DNA of 64,000 nt from SIG589 sp045652465 (GTDB taxonomy: Bacteria > Bacillota > Clostridia > Oscillospirales > Acutalibacteraceae). The stretch spans positions 1 through 64,000 of the forward strand of contig JAZRUI010000010.1 in the NCBI GenBank assembly GCA_045652465.1, read 5' to 3'. Each line of letters opens with the position of its first letter. The stretch's first letter is position 1. The notes beneath the pieces were generated by a model, which saw only the letters and a program-made list of their open reading frames with translations, did no database searches and was not told where the DNA came from. A program made the translations under genes and the position numbers. Shown in pieces: positions 1-6,367 of this stretch.

Positions 1-30
1 AAAGCCAAACAAAACGTTTATGTTATCAGT

Positions 31-72
31 AACCGCACCCGCGCATCCCTGTCGGGTGCGGTTAAATATTTT
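31..72 (+). terminator. Rho-independent terminator
   Basis: An 11-base perfect stem (31-41 with 53-63) is followed by an A/T stretch ending in TTTTT. It probably ends a transcript entering from the left edge. Bases 73-197 hold no gene I can support. Confidence 0.7.
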
Positions 73-197
73 TGGGGGAGTGTATATTTTGGAGATTTCA
101 AAGTATGGACGGTGCCTCATATGAACAAAACCGGCACAATGACAAGAAGGTCCTCCACCCTGCGGCGACCGTGTTATCGCAAGTATTGAATTGTGAT

Positions 198-386
198 TTA
201 CTGGGCTATCTGAAGAGTTTTGCAGATAACTTCCCCTACTGCCTTGCTTCTCTCGCGCGCAGATAGGTTTGACATATATGCATTTATGGTAGAGGTTTTA
301 TACCCCGTCGCCTGTGCCAGATCACCATTTGTCCAACCCAGCTCGAGCATTCTCTTTTTGATCTCAATGATTATAGGGTCCTGCAT
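198..386 (-). CDS. Small Cro-like helix-turn-helix regulator
   Basis: This 62-residue protein is essentially one XRE/Cro-type helix-turn-helix. The segment around residues 14-40 (LGWTNGDLAQATGYKTSTIN) reads as helix 2, turn and recognition helix. A GAGGAGG ribosome binding site lies just upstream of the ATG, which supports translation. A strong minus-strand promoter at 556-584 points at it, leaving a leader of about 160 bases. It sits opposite the XRE gene at 644 across face-to-face promoters, the way a cro-type gene sits opposite a repressor gene in temperate elements. The role as a switch partner is inference; DNA binding is well supported by the fold. Confidence 0.7.
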   Translation of the reverse strand: MQDPIIIEIKKRMLELGWTNGDLAQATGYKTSTINAYMSNLSARERSKAVGEVICKTLQIAQ

Positions 387-410
387 TATGCTTTTACCTC
401 CTCACTTGTA

Positions 411-584
411 TTGTCGAAACGACTTGACAAAAGTTCGCAAAAACATTACTATATACTTGCGACAGTTAATATAGTGCGAGTTTCTTGGACTTATGAATAA
501 AAGCGCGCATTCTTTATACCGGGCTTTTATTCTGTCAAATCGTTTCGACCCATTCAATATAGCACGTAAGTTTCTAACTGTCAA
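411..584. promoter_or_regulatory. Face-to-face promoter/operator module A
   Basis: A plus promoter has -35 TTGACA (424-429), a 17-base spacer and -10 TACTAT (447-452). A minus promoter has -35 TTGACA (579-584), a 17-base spacer and -10 TATATT (556-561). They point at each other, so their transcripts would overlap by about 90 bases. Palindromic operators lie at 411-425 (TTGTCGAAACGACTT, running into the plus -35) and 540-548 (TCGTTTCGA, at the minus start site). A 10-base inverted repeat (GAATAAAAGC at 495-504, complement at 524-533) lies between them. The same architecture recurs at modules C and B. Confidence 0.7.
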
Positions 585-643
585 TGACAAAATTACATTT
601 TTTCGTATTTTGTGCACAATTATACAAATAGGGGGTAACAATT

Positions 644-1000
644 TTGCGTGTTTTGAACAAGATACAAGAAGAACTTAATAAGCAGGGAAAAAAACAAAAA
701 GATTTAACGGATTTTTTAAATATCAGCAAAAACGTGTTTACTGATTGGAAATCCGGCAAATGCAAATCTTATGAAAAACATATTGGAAGGATTGCAGATT
801 TCTTAGGAGTTTCAACAGATTACCTATTAGGAAAAGAAAAAAGTCCGCTATCTAAAGATAACGGACTTTCCGAGTCGCAGCTCGAACTTATCGGTCTTTT
901 TGACTCTGCTCCTCCTGAACTTCAGGCTGCTGCTTTGGCTGTGTTAAAATCTGCCGAAGTTCGCCCTCAAGCTCAGGATGCTGACAAAGCAAATCAATAA
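644..1000 (+). CDS. XRE-family repressor-like protein
   Basis: The product is 118 residues. Residues 1-65 form an XRE helix-turn-helix (KQKDLTDFLNISKNVFTDWK) ending in GVSTDYLLG, the usual close of this domain in Firmicute regulators. The C-terminal part is short, acidic and polar and may mediate oligomerisation. I chose the TTG start at 644 because GGGGG at 631-635 sits at ribosome-binding distance and the fold begins there. It is a clear paralogue of the gene at 1598. Promoter module A lies upstream. It is probably the repressor that acts on the GTCG-AAA-CGAC operators of this element, but that link is inference from position. Confidence 0.8.
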   Translation: MRVLNKIQEELNKQGKKQKDLTDFLNISKNVFTDWKSGKCKSYEKHIGRIADFLGVSTDYLLGKEKSPLSKDNGLSESQLELIGLFDSAPPELQAAALAVLKSAEVRPQAQDADKANQ

Positions 1001-1087
1001 ATTCATCCCGCATACATAATACACCTCCCCTCTGTAGATATAAGAGGGTATTACAATGCGGTTAGCGTTTCTCTCATGACTATATGC

Positions 1088-1118
1088 GGCGCTTTAGGAC
1101 TGCACTCCCAGAAGCGCC
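1088..1118. repeat. Hairpin after the XRE gene
   Basis: GGCGCTT at 1088-1094 pairs with AAGCGCC at 1112-1118. No T-run follows, so it is at best a weak terminator or an RNA processing/stability hairpin. The rest of 1001-1120 holds no gene I can support. Confidence 0.4.
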
Positions 1119-1277
1119 GAAACAACCCGACTTGACAATAAATCAAACGTCACAATACTTTTCAACAGCAATCATATTATGTAGGATCCCCGGTGGGTGG
1201 GTTAAGGATCAGCCTGATATTGTTAAGGCAGGTCGTTTCGACAAGCAGATTATAATACATATTTTGAGTGATGTCAA
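1119..1277. promoter_or_regulatory. Face-to-face promoter module C (degenerate)
   Basis: The minus promoter is near-perfect: TTGACA (1272-1277), 17 bases, TATAAT (1249-1254), with operator GTCGTTTCGAC at 1232-1242. The plus promoter is weaker: TTGACA (1132-1137), 17 bases, ATACTT, preceded by a decayed operator containing CGAAACAACCCGAC. The segment after the plus promoter (ACTTTTCAACAGCAATCAT) matches the same place in module B (ACTTGCAACAGTAATCAT), so this is a third copy of the module. No supported gene is served on either side. The 100 bases from 1278 to 1377 look like the remains of one that was lost. Confidence 0.55.
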
Positions 1278-1360
1278 CAATTTAGTATCTTTTTTGGTAA
1301 CCTATTAGCAAAAAAATAAAAAATCATCACACAAAAGCTCATTATTTCTGCGCATTTTTT

Positions 1361-1554
1361 ATTCCATTTTATGGAATTTGTCGAAACAACTTGACAAGTG
1401 TGCCCACAAAATAGTAATATATACTTGCAACAGTAATCATTTTGTGTGCTATATTCTTTAAACGGTGGGAGTTTAAAAGAAAAAACAACGGCGCTCACTT
1501 TTTATCAAGTTGTTTCGACACAATAATTATAGTTCACATTTTAGATACTGTCAA
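1361..1554. promoter_or_regulatory. Face-to-face promoter/operator module B
   Basis: The plus promoter has -35 TTGACA (1391-1396) overlapping operator TTGTCGAAACAACTT (1378-1392), with an 18-base spacer to TAATAT (1415-1420). The minus promoter is TTGACA (1549-1554), 17 bases, TATAAT (1526-1531), with the operator complement at 1507-1520. A perfect palindrome (ATTCCAT-TTT-ATGGAAT, 1361-1377) lies just left. The plus promoter should drive the XRE gene at 1598. No convincing minus-strand gene remains to its left, so any minus transcript is an untranslated RNA or a relic. Confidence 0.65.
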
Positions 1555-1597
1555 GCAAAATATTCTTTTGCAATAAAAGTACGAATGGTGGTATCTT

Positions 1598-1912
1598 ATG
1601 GGAACTTTAGAGAAAATTATTCAATTACTTGAAATTAAGGAAAAAAATCAAAAAGATCTTACCGACTATCTTGGCCTCGGCAAAAACACCTTTTCAAATT
1701 GGAAAGCCGGCCACAATCACTCATATTTAAAATATATTAATCAAATATCGGCATTTCTCGGTGTGAGCACTGATTATTTGCTCGGCACGCATTCATCAGA
1801 TGCGGAGGTTCTTGCAGGCATACTAAAAATTGATGCCGATCTACTTACCGAGGATAAGATAAATGAGATCGCTCGATATGCAGAGTTTGTTACAAAGGAG
1901 AAAAACTCATAG
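1598..1912 (+). CDS. XRE-family repressor-like protein (paralogue)
   Basis: This 104-residue paralogue of the 644 gene shares QKDLTD, a KNTFSNWK recognition segment and GVSTDYLLG at the domain end (residues 1-65). The C-terminal 40 residues are acidic and end in a short helix (EIARYAEFVTKEK). The ATG follows GGTGG. Its stop codon overlaps the GTG start of the next gene, so the repressor and the small membrane protein are translationally coupled. It is likely controlled by promoter module B. The two paralogues probably recognise the same or closely related operators, an inference from the near-identical recognition helix and operator sequences. Confidence 0.8.
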   Translation: MGTLEKIIQLLEIKEKNQKDLTDYLGLGKNTFSNWKAGHNHSYLKYINQISAFLGVSTDYLLGTHSSDAEVLAGILKIDADLLTEDKINEIARYAEFVTKEKNS

Positions 1913-2226
1913 TGTTAAAATATAAACTTGTTAATTCTTTTGGCTCTTTTGGGTATGTTTTATTCTTTTTGATTTGTTCGCTAATTAGCATTATGCCTTT
2001 CGTCTTTATAAACATATCCTCTTTTGGTGCATTTCTGTTAATTGCACTGCAAAGCATACTTCCTATTACATCCATTATTTTTTGGTTGTGGGGATTATTT
2101 TGTGCTATTGGTGGACCGCAAGATATTTTTGCAATTATTTATTATATAGCTTTTGTTGTTCTTTTTTTGCCGTTCTTTATTAATACTCTTGTTTCTGTCT
2201 TATCTGTATTCAAGAAGAAATATTAA
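1912..2226 (+). CDS. Small integral membrane protein
   Basis: This 104-residue, very hydrophobic protein has three or four predicted membrane segments (about 12-34, 38-58, 60-68 and 73-98) and a basic tail (FKKKY). It starts with GTG behind AAAGGAG (1894-1900), and the start overlaps the stop of the XRE gene. I do not recognise the family. Coupling to a repressor gene suggests cargo or an accessory function of the mobile element, such as superinfection immunity or toxicity, but nothing in the sequence proves this. Confidence 0.6.
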   Translation: MLKYKLVNSFGSFGYVLFFLICSLISIMPFVFINISSFGAFLLIALQSILPITSIIFWLWGLFCAIGGPQDIFAIIYYIAFVVLFLPFFINTLVSVLSVFKKKY

Positions 2227-2277
2227 CACATAAATAATCAACGCATATGAAGTCTACTTATAAGGGTGTTTTATTTA

Positions 2278-2934
2278 ATGCTGTATAACATCTATAAAGT
2301 CTTTTCACATAGTTTCTTTTCTACATTACAAATACTTCTTTTGCTGCTCTTTTGTTCAGATATATTCACTTGGTTTAAAACTAAGGGAACTAATTACACA
2401 GAAATACTATTAGAAATAACGAGAAAAAGGACTCGCAAGATATTTGTATTATTGGTAAGCTCCATTTACATTTTATCTACTTTTTTAGGAAATAAAAGTG
2501 TTGTGCACTTTTTAGGTGAACGCGACCCACGAACGCTGCATAGCGGAACTTATTGTTACTATGTCATCGCCCATCACAATGAATCCCAAAAAACATACAC
2601 CCTCCCCGCTGAAATAACCGTAAGAACCGAAGATGGCAAATTGTTTTTTCATGTCGATAAAGTGTTTTTTAAGAACGGTGGATATCTTGATTTGGATTAC
2701 CACATTTTTTCAGACATTGGTGATTTTATTGAATATGGGGAATCGGAAGAGCTCCAAGATCAAAATTTCCAGTCCTGGACCATTTCATTAACAAATCATA
2801 AGTCATATCACCATGCTATTATAGAAAGCAGTCTATATTACAGTTGGGATATTGCTACGGTAATATTTTCTATTATCGCATTTATTCTTTCTGCCTTTTT
2901 CACATACAAAGAGCTTCACAATTGTTACACCTAA
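2278..2934 (+). CDS. Hypothetical membrane protein of the mobile element
   Basis: The product is 218 residues. Hydrophobic segments lie near residues 14-32, 54-70 and 192-210, and a soluble domain of about 115 residues (roughly 75-185) lies between the second and third. That domain is rich in beta-type and aromatic residues. The ATG at 2278 is preferred over the GTG at 2266 because AAGGGTG (2262-2268) fits it as ribosome binding site. No family is recognised. It lies in an A/T-rich run of three cargo genes, between the XRE operon and the integrase, whose base composition differs from the core genome. Confidence 0.55.
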   Translation: MLYNIYKVFSHSFFSTLQILLLLLFCSDIFTWFKTKGTNYTEILLEITRKRTRKIFVLLVSSIYILSTFLGNKSVVHFLGERDPRTLHSGTYCYYVIAHHNESQKTYTLPAEITVRTEDGKLFFHVDKVFFKNGGYLDLDYHIFSDIGDFIEYGESEELQDQNFQSWTISLTNHKSYHHAIIESSLYYSWDIATVIFSIIAFILSAFFTYKELHNCYT

Positions 2935-2978
2935 TTATTAATTCGTAAAAGATATAACACAAACTACATTTCAAAAAC

Positions 2979-3269
2979 ATGAAAAAACTTCTCTACAAAA
3001 TCAAATCCATTATTTCACGGCATATCGTTTTATCCATAATTCTTGCTGCTATTGTGTTAATAAGCGGCACCTGTATTTATGACGCTGTTGATGAAAAACT
3101 GTACCAAAACGGCAGCACTATCGTATATATAACAAATACCGGTGAGAAATACCATAGAGGCAATTGCAGTTATCTAAGATGTTCCAGGCGTGTGATTTCA
3201 TTAGTTGATGCTGTTCAAAAAGGCTATGATGCGTGCCTGCGTTGCACACCGCCGAAACTGATAAAATAG
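2979..3269 (+). CDS. Membrane-anchored protein with Cys-rich C-terminal domain
   Basis: This 96-residue protein has a basic N-terminus, one membrane segment (about 14-34), a short linker, and then a compact domain. The domain contains VYITNTGEKYHRGNC, YLRCS and GYDACLRCTPP. This is the widespread small domain of the form YxTxxGxKYHxxxCxxL...GYxPCxxCxPP, often attached to nuclease-like or surface proteins and thought to bind metal through its cysteines and histidine. I see no clear ribosome binding site before the ATG. Its role in the element is unknown. Confidence 0.55.
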   Translation: MKKLLYKIKSIISRHIVLSIILAAIVLISGTCIYDAVDEKLYQNGSTIVYITNTGEKYHRGNCSYLRCSRRVISLVDAVQKGYDACLRCTPPKLIK

Positions 3270-3271
3270 GA

Positions 3272-3487
3272 TTATCCCAAATAATCCTCTATTACTTCAG
3301 CAAGATGCCGCGGATCCACACGGCACTTATTGCATAACTTAACTACTCGGCGTAGGCTTTTCCTATTTACGGAAACATCCTCGAATATGCAGCGCCCTCC
3401 ATTGGAAGAAACTTTTATTCCATATGATACGTACCTGCCGAGTTCTTCCCTATATATTCGATTCTTAACAATCTTATAATGAACCAT
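3272..3487 (-). CDS. DUF6514-like small protein
   Basis: The product is 71 residues. The pattern of an opening beta-rich GRYVSYGIKV segment, a central FEDVSVN and a C-terminal helix (VKLCNKCRVDPRHLAEVIEDYL) matches my memory of the DUF6514 family of Clostridia, whose function is unknown. GGGGGC lies upstream of the ATG. A very strong promoter with a large palindromic operator (3527-3581) drives it, so it belongs to the element's regulated set. It stops 3 bases from the stop of the convergent gene that ends at 3269. Confidence 0.6.
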   Translation of the reverse strand: MVHYKIVKNRIYREELGRYVSYGIKVSSNGGRCIFEDVSVNRKSLRRVVKLCNKCRVDPRHLAEVIEDYLG

Positions 3488-3526
3488 TTTCTTGCCCCCA
3501 GCAATAATTAAAAAACGCCCCTTCTT

Positions 3527-3581
3527 GTATGTCGATATATTTCGACATACAAATTATAGTTCATATTTTGGATACTGTCAA
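3527..3581 (-). promoter_or_regulatory. Promoter/operator D before the DUF6514-like gene
   Basis: The promoter is TTGACA (3576-3581), 17 bases, TATAAT (3553-3558), on the minus strand. A 24-base palindrome (GTATGTCGA at 3527-3535, six bases, complement at 3542-3550) covers the start region. The promoter is nearly identical base for base to the minus promoter of module B (1526-1554), which indicates a duplicated control unit. It also lies about 50 bases before the integrase start on the other strand, so bound regulator could affect both. Confidence 0.65.
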
Positions 3582-3628
3582 GGCAAATGTTAATTTTTAA
3601 ATTACCCACGTGAACGGAGTGATGTTAT

Positions 3629-4645
3629 ATGGCAACGGCTAAAAAACTACCCTCAGGCAAATGGCGCATCCAGCCCGCCAAGGTTGTTGATGGCGTTGTG
3701 CTACGTCGTTCGTTCACGGATTCTGATCGCCGCAAGGTCGAGCTCGCCGCAGCTCAATGGTTAGCCGATACCGAAGAACAAAACAAGACCGAAAATATTA
3801 CTCTGCGCCAAGCATATAAGCGGTATATAGACTCGAAAGAAAATATACTATCACCCGGAACAATTCGCATCTATAAAAATACAGCTGAAGCACATCTGCA
3901 ATCAATTATGGACATTAAGGTTTCTGCTTTGAAAATGGAGCAAATTCAACGAGCCATTAACATCGCAGCTGCTGAGGTTTCTCCCAAAACCATCCGAAAT
4001 ATTCATGGATTATTGTCTGCGGTTTTAAGAATGTTTAGGCCTGGTTTTGTTCTAACCACTACCCTCCCTCAGAAGGTGCCCGCTAACTTATATATCCCTG
4101 ATGACAACGACGTCAAGCGTTTGATGAATGCGGTCAGAGAGACAGATATGGAGGTTCCCATATTGCTCGCTGCTTTTGGTCCTATGCGCCGAGGCGAAAT
4201 CTGCGCGCTTACATCAGATGATATTCACGGTAACATAGTTTCAGTAAACAAGGCGGTCGTGCGCGATGAAGACGGCAAAACCGTTGTAAAGGTACCGAAG
4301 ACTTCTTCAAGCTACCGTGATATTGAATTTCCCGATTTTGTTATTGAGAAGCTTAACGGAATCAGCGGCAAAATTACGAATATTAGTCCCGCTCATATAA
4401 CACGACGTTTTAAAAAAATCTTAATCAATAATGATATTCCTATCTTTCGTTTTCACGATCTCCGTCATTATAATGTATCTATATTGCACGCGATGAACGT
4501 ACCTGATAAATATATTATGGCGCGCGGCGGATGGAAAACAAACTATACTATGAACAATGTCTATAATCACGCACTAAAAAGCAAACAAAACGAATATGAT
4601 ATCAAGATATCAAATCACTTCACTTCTGTGTATGATGCTCAATAA
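3629..4645 (+). CDS. int: Tyrosine site-specific integrase
   Basis: This 338-residue phage-type integrase has an N-terminal arm-binding domain (1-50), a SAM-like core-binding domain (about 55-140) and a catalytic domain (about 150-325). The active-site set is complete: Arg187 in GPMRRGE, Lys224 in VPKTSSS, His276 and Arg279 in FHDLRH, Trp302 in GGWKT (where many integrases have His) and Tyr312 in NVYNH. GGAGTGA precedes the ATG. Two direct AATTGCACACG copies straddle and follow its stop, and the attachment site lies about 70 bases downstream. It should catalyse integration and excision at a tRNA 3' end. It is intact and plausibly active. Confidence 0.93.
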   Translation: MATAKKLPSGKWRIQPAKVVDGVVLRRSFTDSDRRKVELAAAQWLADTEEQNKTENITLRQAYKRYIDSKENILSPGTIRIYKNTAEAHLQSIMDIKVSALKMEQIQRAINIAAAEVSPKTIRNIHGLLSAVLRMFRPGFVLTTTLPQKVPANLYIPDDNDVKRLMNAVRETDMEVPILLAAFGPMRRGEICALTSDDIHGNIVSVNKAVVRDEDGKTVVKVPKTSSSYRDIEFPDFVIEKLNGISGKITNISPAHITRRFKKILINNDIPIFRFHDLRHYNVSILHAMNVPDKYIMARGGWKTNYTMNNVYNHALKSKQNEYDIKISNHFTSVYDAQ

Positions 4646-4696
4646 TTGCACACGGAATTGCACACGAAATCCTAAAAAGCCTTTATTTGTGCAATT
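4644..4696. repeat. Probable integrase arm-binding repeats
   Basis: AATTGCACACG occurs twice in direct orientation, at 4644-4654 and 4656-4666. An inverted partial copy (TGTGCAATT) lies at 4688-4696. They sit between the integrase catalytic end and the tRNA-end attachment core, where arm sites of tRNA-targeting integrases are expected. Confidence 0.5.
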
Positions 4697-4715
4697 TTTG
4701 AGTATCGTTCCGCTA

Positions 4716-4740
4716 GGTTCGAATCCTGCCACCCCAGCCA
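4716..4740 (+). other. tRNA 3'-end fragment / attachment site, copy 1 (probably tRNA-Gln)
   Basis: The 25 bases hold a T-loop (TTCGAAT), the 3' half of a T-stem (CCTGC), the 3' half of an acceptor stem (CACCCCA), a G discriminator and CCA. Homology to a tRNA stops inside the T-stem, so this is a 3' fragment left by integration and not a gene. An acceptor partner TGGGGTG is typical of tRNA-Gln; that identity is inferred. The intact tRNA would lie outside the window, at the other end of the element. Confidence 0.7.
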
Positions 4741-4743
4741 AAA

Positions 4744-4777
4744 AACAACCTGTCCTTTTGGGCAGGTTGTTTTTTTA
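4744..4777 (+). terminator. Terminator after tRNA fragment copy 1
   Basis: AACAACCTG pairs with CAGGTTGTT, followed by TTTTTT. Its place directly after the CCA suggests it is the original tRNA terminator or a captured copy of it. Confidence 0.75.
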
Positions 4778-4914
4778 CTTAAATCAGGATGAGAACCGTT
4801 GGTTCGTCGTAGTAGCCGCAAAGCCGCGATAGGCTTTCCGAACTACGAAGTCGGCAGCACGAAGTTTTTAACGCAAATGGCTCGCAGCCATCGTTAAAAA
4901 CGAGAGCGCACCGT
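4778..4914. repeat. Non-coding segment between the two tRNA-end copies
   Basis: I see no gene here. It holds a large imperfect hairpin: TTTTTAACG (4865-4873), then ATGGCT-CGC-AGCCAT (4877-4891), then CGTTAAAAA (4892-4900). Short inverted motifs around GTCGTAGT and ACTACGAA lie near 4808-4850. It may be the stump of an earlier element or a palindromic repeat that jumped in beside the tRNA. Confidence 0.4.
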
Positions 4915-4933
4915 ATCCTGCCACCCCAGCCAA
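4915..4933 (+). other. Attachment-site core, copy 2
   Basis: The 19 bases ATCCTGCCACCCCAGCCAA repeat those at 4723-4741 exactly, 192 bases apart. The flanking sequence on the left (CGCACCGT) is unrelated to a tRNA, so the match is limited to the acceptor/CCA end. This is what a second, older attR at the same tRNA would look like. Confidence 0.6.
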
Positions 4934-4934
4934 T

Positions 4935-4968
4935 AAAAAACCGACCCAAATTGTGGGTCGGTTTTTTA
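4935..4968. terminator. Bidirectional terminator
   Basis: AAAAAACCGACCCA and TGGGTCGGTTTTTT form a strong stem around a short loop, with A and T tracts on both sides. It closes the GtrA-like gene on the minus strand and anything arriving from the element. Confidence 0.75.
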
Positions 4969-5385
4969 ATTGCTTTTTTTGAAAATGAAAAATTTGCTGA
5001 TTACCCAGTTGAGCAAAACCACAACAACCGATAAAATAACCTTGGCGACTAAAATGCCGATTTTATTGGTCTTTATAACATCCTCAGCAAACCAAAGTCC
5101 TGCGGTTTCAAAGAGGAACGAAAGGATGCGCGCTGCTATAAAGGCGGCGGTTTCTTTTAAAACAACATTTAGCTTCCAGCTTTTGCTTTTGAAAACATAA
5201 ATCTTGTTAGTGAAATATGCAAAGGTTACGGCGAAAACAAAAGCAACGGTATTGGAAAAGATAACTCCCCCGCCGAGTTCCATAGCGGCTACAAAGAATA
5301 TATAGTTAACAACCGTTGTCATTGCGCCAAAAAAGAGATATGAGCCTGTTTCGCTCTTTAAGAAGTTCAATAATTTGCTAATCAT
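4966..5385 (-). CDS. GtrA-family membrane protein
   Basis: This 139-residue protein has four membrane segments (about 15-33, 38-56, 78-98 and 108-132). The pattern YLFFGAMTTVVNYIFF, then FAYFTNKIYVF, and the C-terminal NWVISKFFIFK, is typical of GtrA/DPMS-type proteins. Known members help flip or supply polyprenyl-phosphate-linked sugars for cell-surface glycosylation. It is the first host gene right of the mobile element and stands alone, with AAGGGA before its ATG. Its sugar substrate and glycosyltransferase partner are not in the window. Confidence 0.85.
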   Translation of the reverse strand: MISKLLNFLKSETGSYLFFGAMTTVVNYIFFVAAMELGGGVIFSNTVAFVFAVTFAYFTNKIYVFKSKSWKLNVVLKETAAFIAARILSFLFETAGLWFAEDVIKTNKIGILVAKVILSVVVVLLNWVISKFFIFKKSN

Positions 5386-5440
5386 AAATGCTTCCCTTGT
5401 TTTTTTTTATTTAGTATATCGCATTTAAGATAAAAAGTCA

Positions 5441-5467
5441 AAAAGCCTCCGAATAACGGAGGCTTTT
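5441..5467 (-). terminator. purC terminator
   Basis: AAAAGCCTCC pairs with GGAGGCTTTT around a seven-base loop just past the purC stop. On the minus strand it is followed by a T-rich run. Confidence 0.75.
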
Positions 5468-5471
5468 GAAT

Positions 5472-6155
5472 TTATCTGTTGTTGATAAGCTTGGTGAGCT
5501 CAACGGGATCAACGATAGCGCCATCCTTATAAACGCGCATATTGCCCGAAGCGATTTCATCGATGAGGATAACCTCGCCGTTGTTATATCCGAACTCAAA
5601 CTTGATATCCCAAAGGTCAAGACCGATGCTCTTTAAATCATCGGCAACAATCTTGGTAATCTTAAGGGTTTGCTCCTTCATGCTTTCGAACATTTCGGGG
5701 GTCATAACGCCAAGAGCGGCAAGACCTTCGCCGGTTACAAGCGGATCGCCCTTCTCATCGTTCTTAAATGTGCACTCAACATAACCGCCGGGAAGAACGG
5801 TTCCGTCAGCCATATACTCGCCGTATCTACGGATGAAGCTGCCGGTTGCAACTAAACGGCAAATAACCTCAAGACCATGGCCGAATACGGTTGCGGGAAG
5901 AACTTCCATAGTTGCATCATCAAGGTTTGCGGATACATAGTGTGTCTTGATGCCTGCGGCCTTAAGAAGCTCAAAATAATGAATAGAGGTTTCAAGATTT
6001 GCCTTGCCGATACCTTCGATGGTAAGACCAACGGTATTCTCGCCCGGATCAAAAACGCCGTCTTTGCCGGTGCAATCATCTTTAAACTTAAGCATTACAT
6101 TGCCGTTATCGAGGCTGTAAACGTCTTTGGTTTTTCCTTCGTAAACTTTTTTCAT
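5472..6155 (-). CDS. purC: SAICAR synthetase
   Basis: Phosphoribosylaminoimidazole-succinocarboxamide synthase joins CAIR and aspartate with ATP in step 8 of IMP synthesis. The 227 residues are normal for the bacterial form. The opening MKKVYEGKTKDVY is the family nucleotide-binding start, and ICRLVATGSFIRRYG and LIDEIASGNMRVY are the substrate and metal regions. It is monocistronic here, about 18 kb from the superoperon that carries the other pur genes. The upstream gap (6156-6367) has an extended -10-like TGATAAAAT about 55 bases before the start; I saw no purine riboswitch. Confidence 0.95.
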   Translation of the reverse strand: MKKVYEGKTKDVYSLDNGNVMLKFKDDCTGKDGVFDPGENTVGLTIEGIGKANLETSIHYFELLKAAGIKTHYVSANLDDATMEVLPATVFGHGLEVICRLVATGSFIRRYGEYMADGTVLPGGYVECTFKNDEKGDPLVTGEGLAALGVMTPEMFESMKEQTLKITKIVADDLKSIGLDLWDIKFEFGYNNGEVILIDEIASGNMRVYKDGAIVDPVELTKLINNR

Positions 6156-6310
6156 ACATCAAAACTCCTAACATATATAGACTAAATGTCCTTTACCAAG
6201 GTATTTTATCACAATTTTTTCTCGATGTATATAGTTTTTTTGAAAAAATCTAAAATATTTATGAGAAAAAATACAGTTCAAAATAACCAAATATTAAATA
6301 ATTGGAAGTA

Positions 6311-6339
6311 TTGAACTTTAAATGAAAATATTATATAAT
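6311..6339 (+). promoter_or_regulatory. araM promoter
   Basis: TTGAAC (6311-6316), 17 bases, TATAAT (6334-6339), about 28 bases before the gene. Confidence 0.6.
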
Positions 6340-6367
6340 CAATTCAGTTATATTAGGGAGGGCTATT

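Noticed and set aside
105..266. Plus-strand reading frame from an ATG at 105
   Set aside because: The GGAG is too far from the ATG, the protein has no recognisable pattern, and it overlaps the 3' end of the better supported minus-strand HTH gene.
1274..1498. Minus-strand frame behind promoter module B
   Set aside because: Its start lies within the operator module, it has no ribosome binding site, and its composition is that of non-coding A/T-rich DNA.
411..1554. LexA/SOS boxes
   Set aside because: The palindrome centre GTCG-AAA-CGAC does not match the Gram-positive CGAAC-N4-GTTCG box, and the adjacent regulators are plain XRE proteins without a peptidase domain.
4596..4832. Plus-strand frame running over the integrase end and the tRNA fragment
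   Set aside because: It reads out of frame through int, the attachment site and a terminator, so it is chance.
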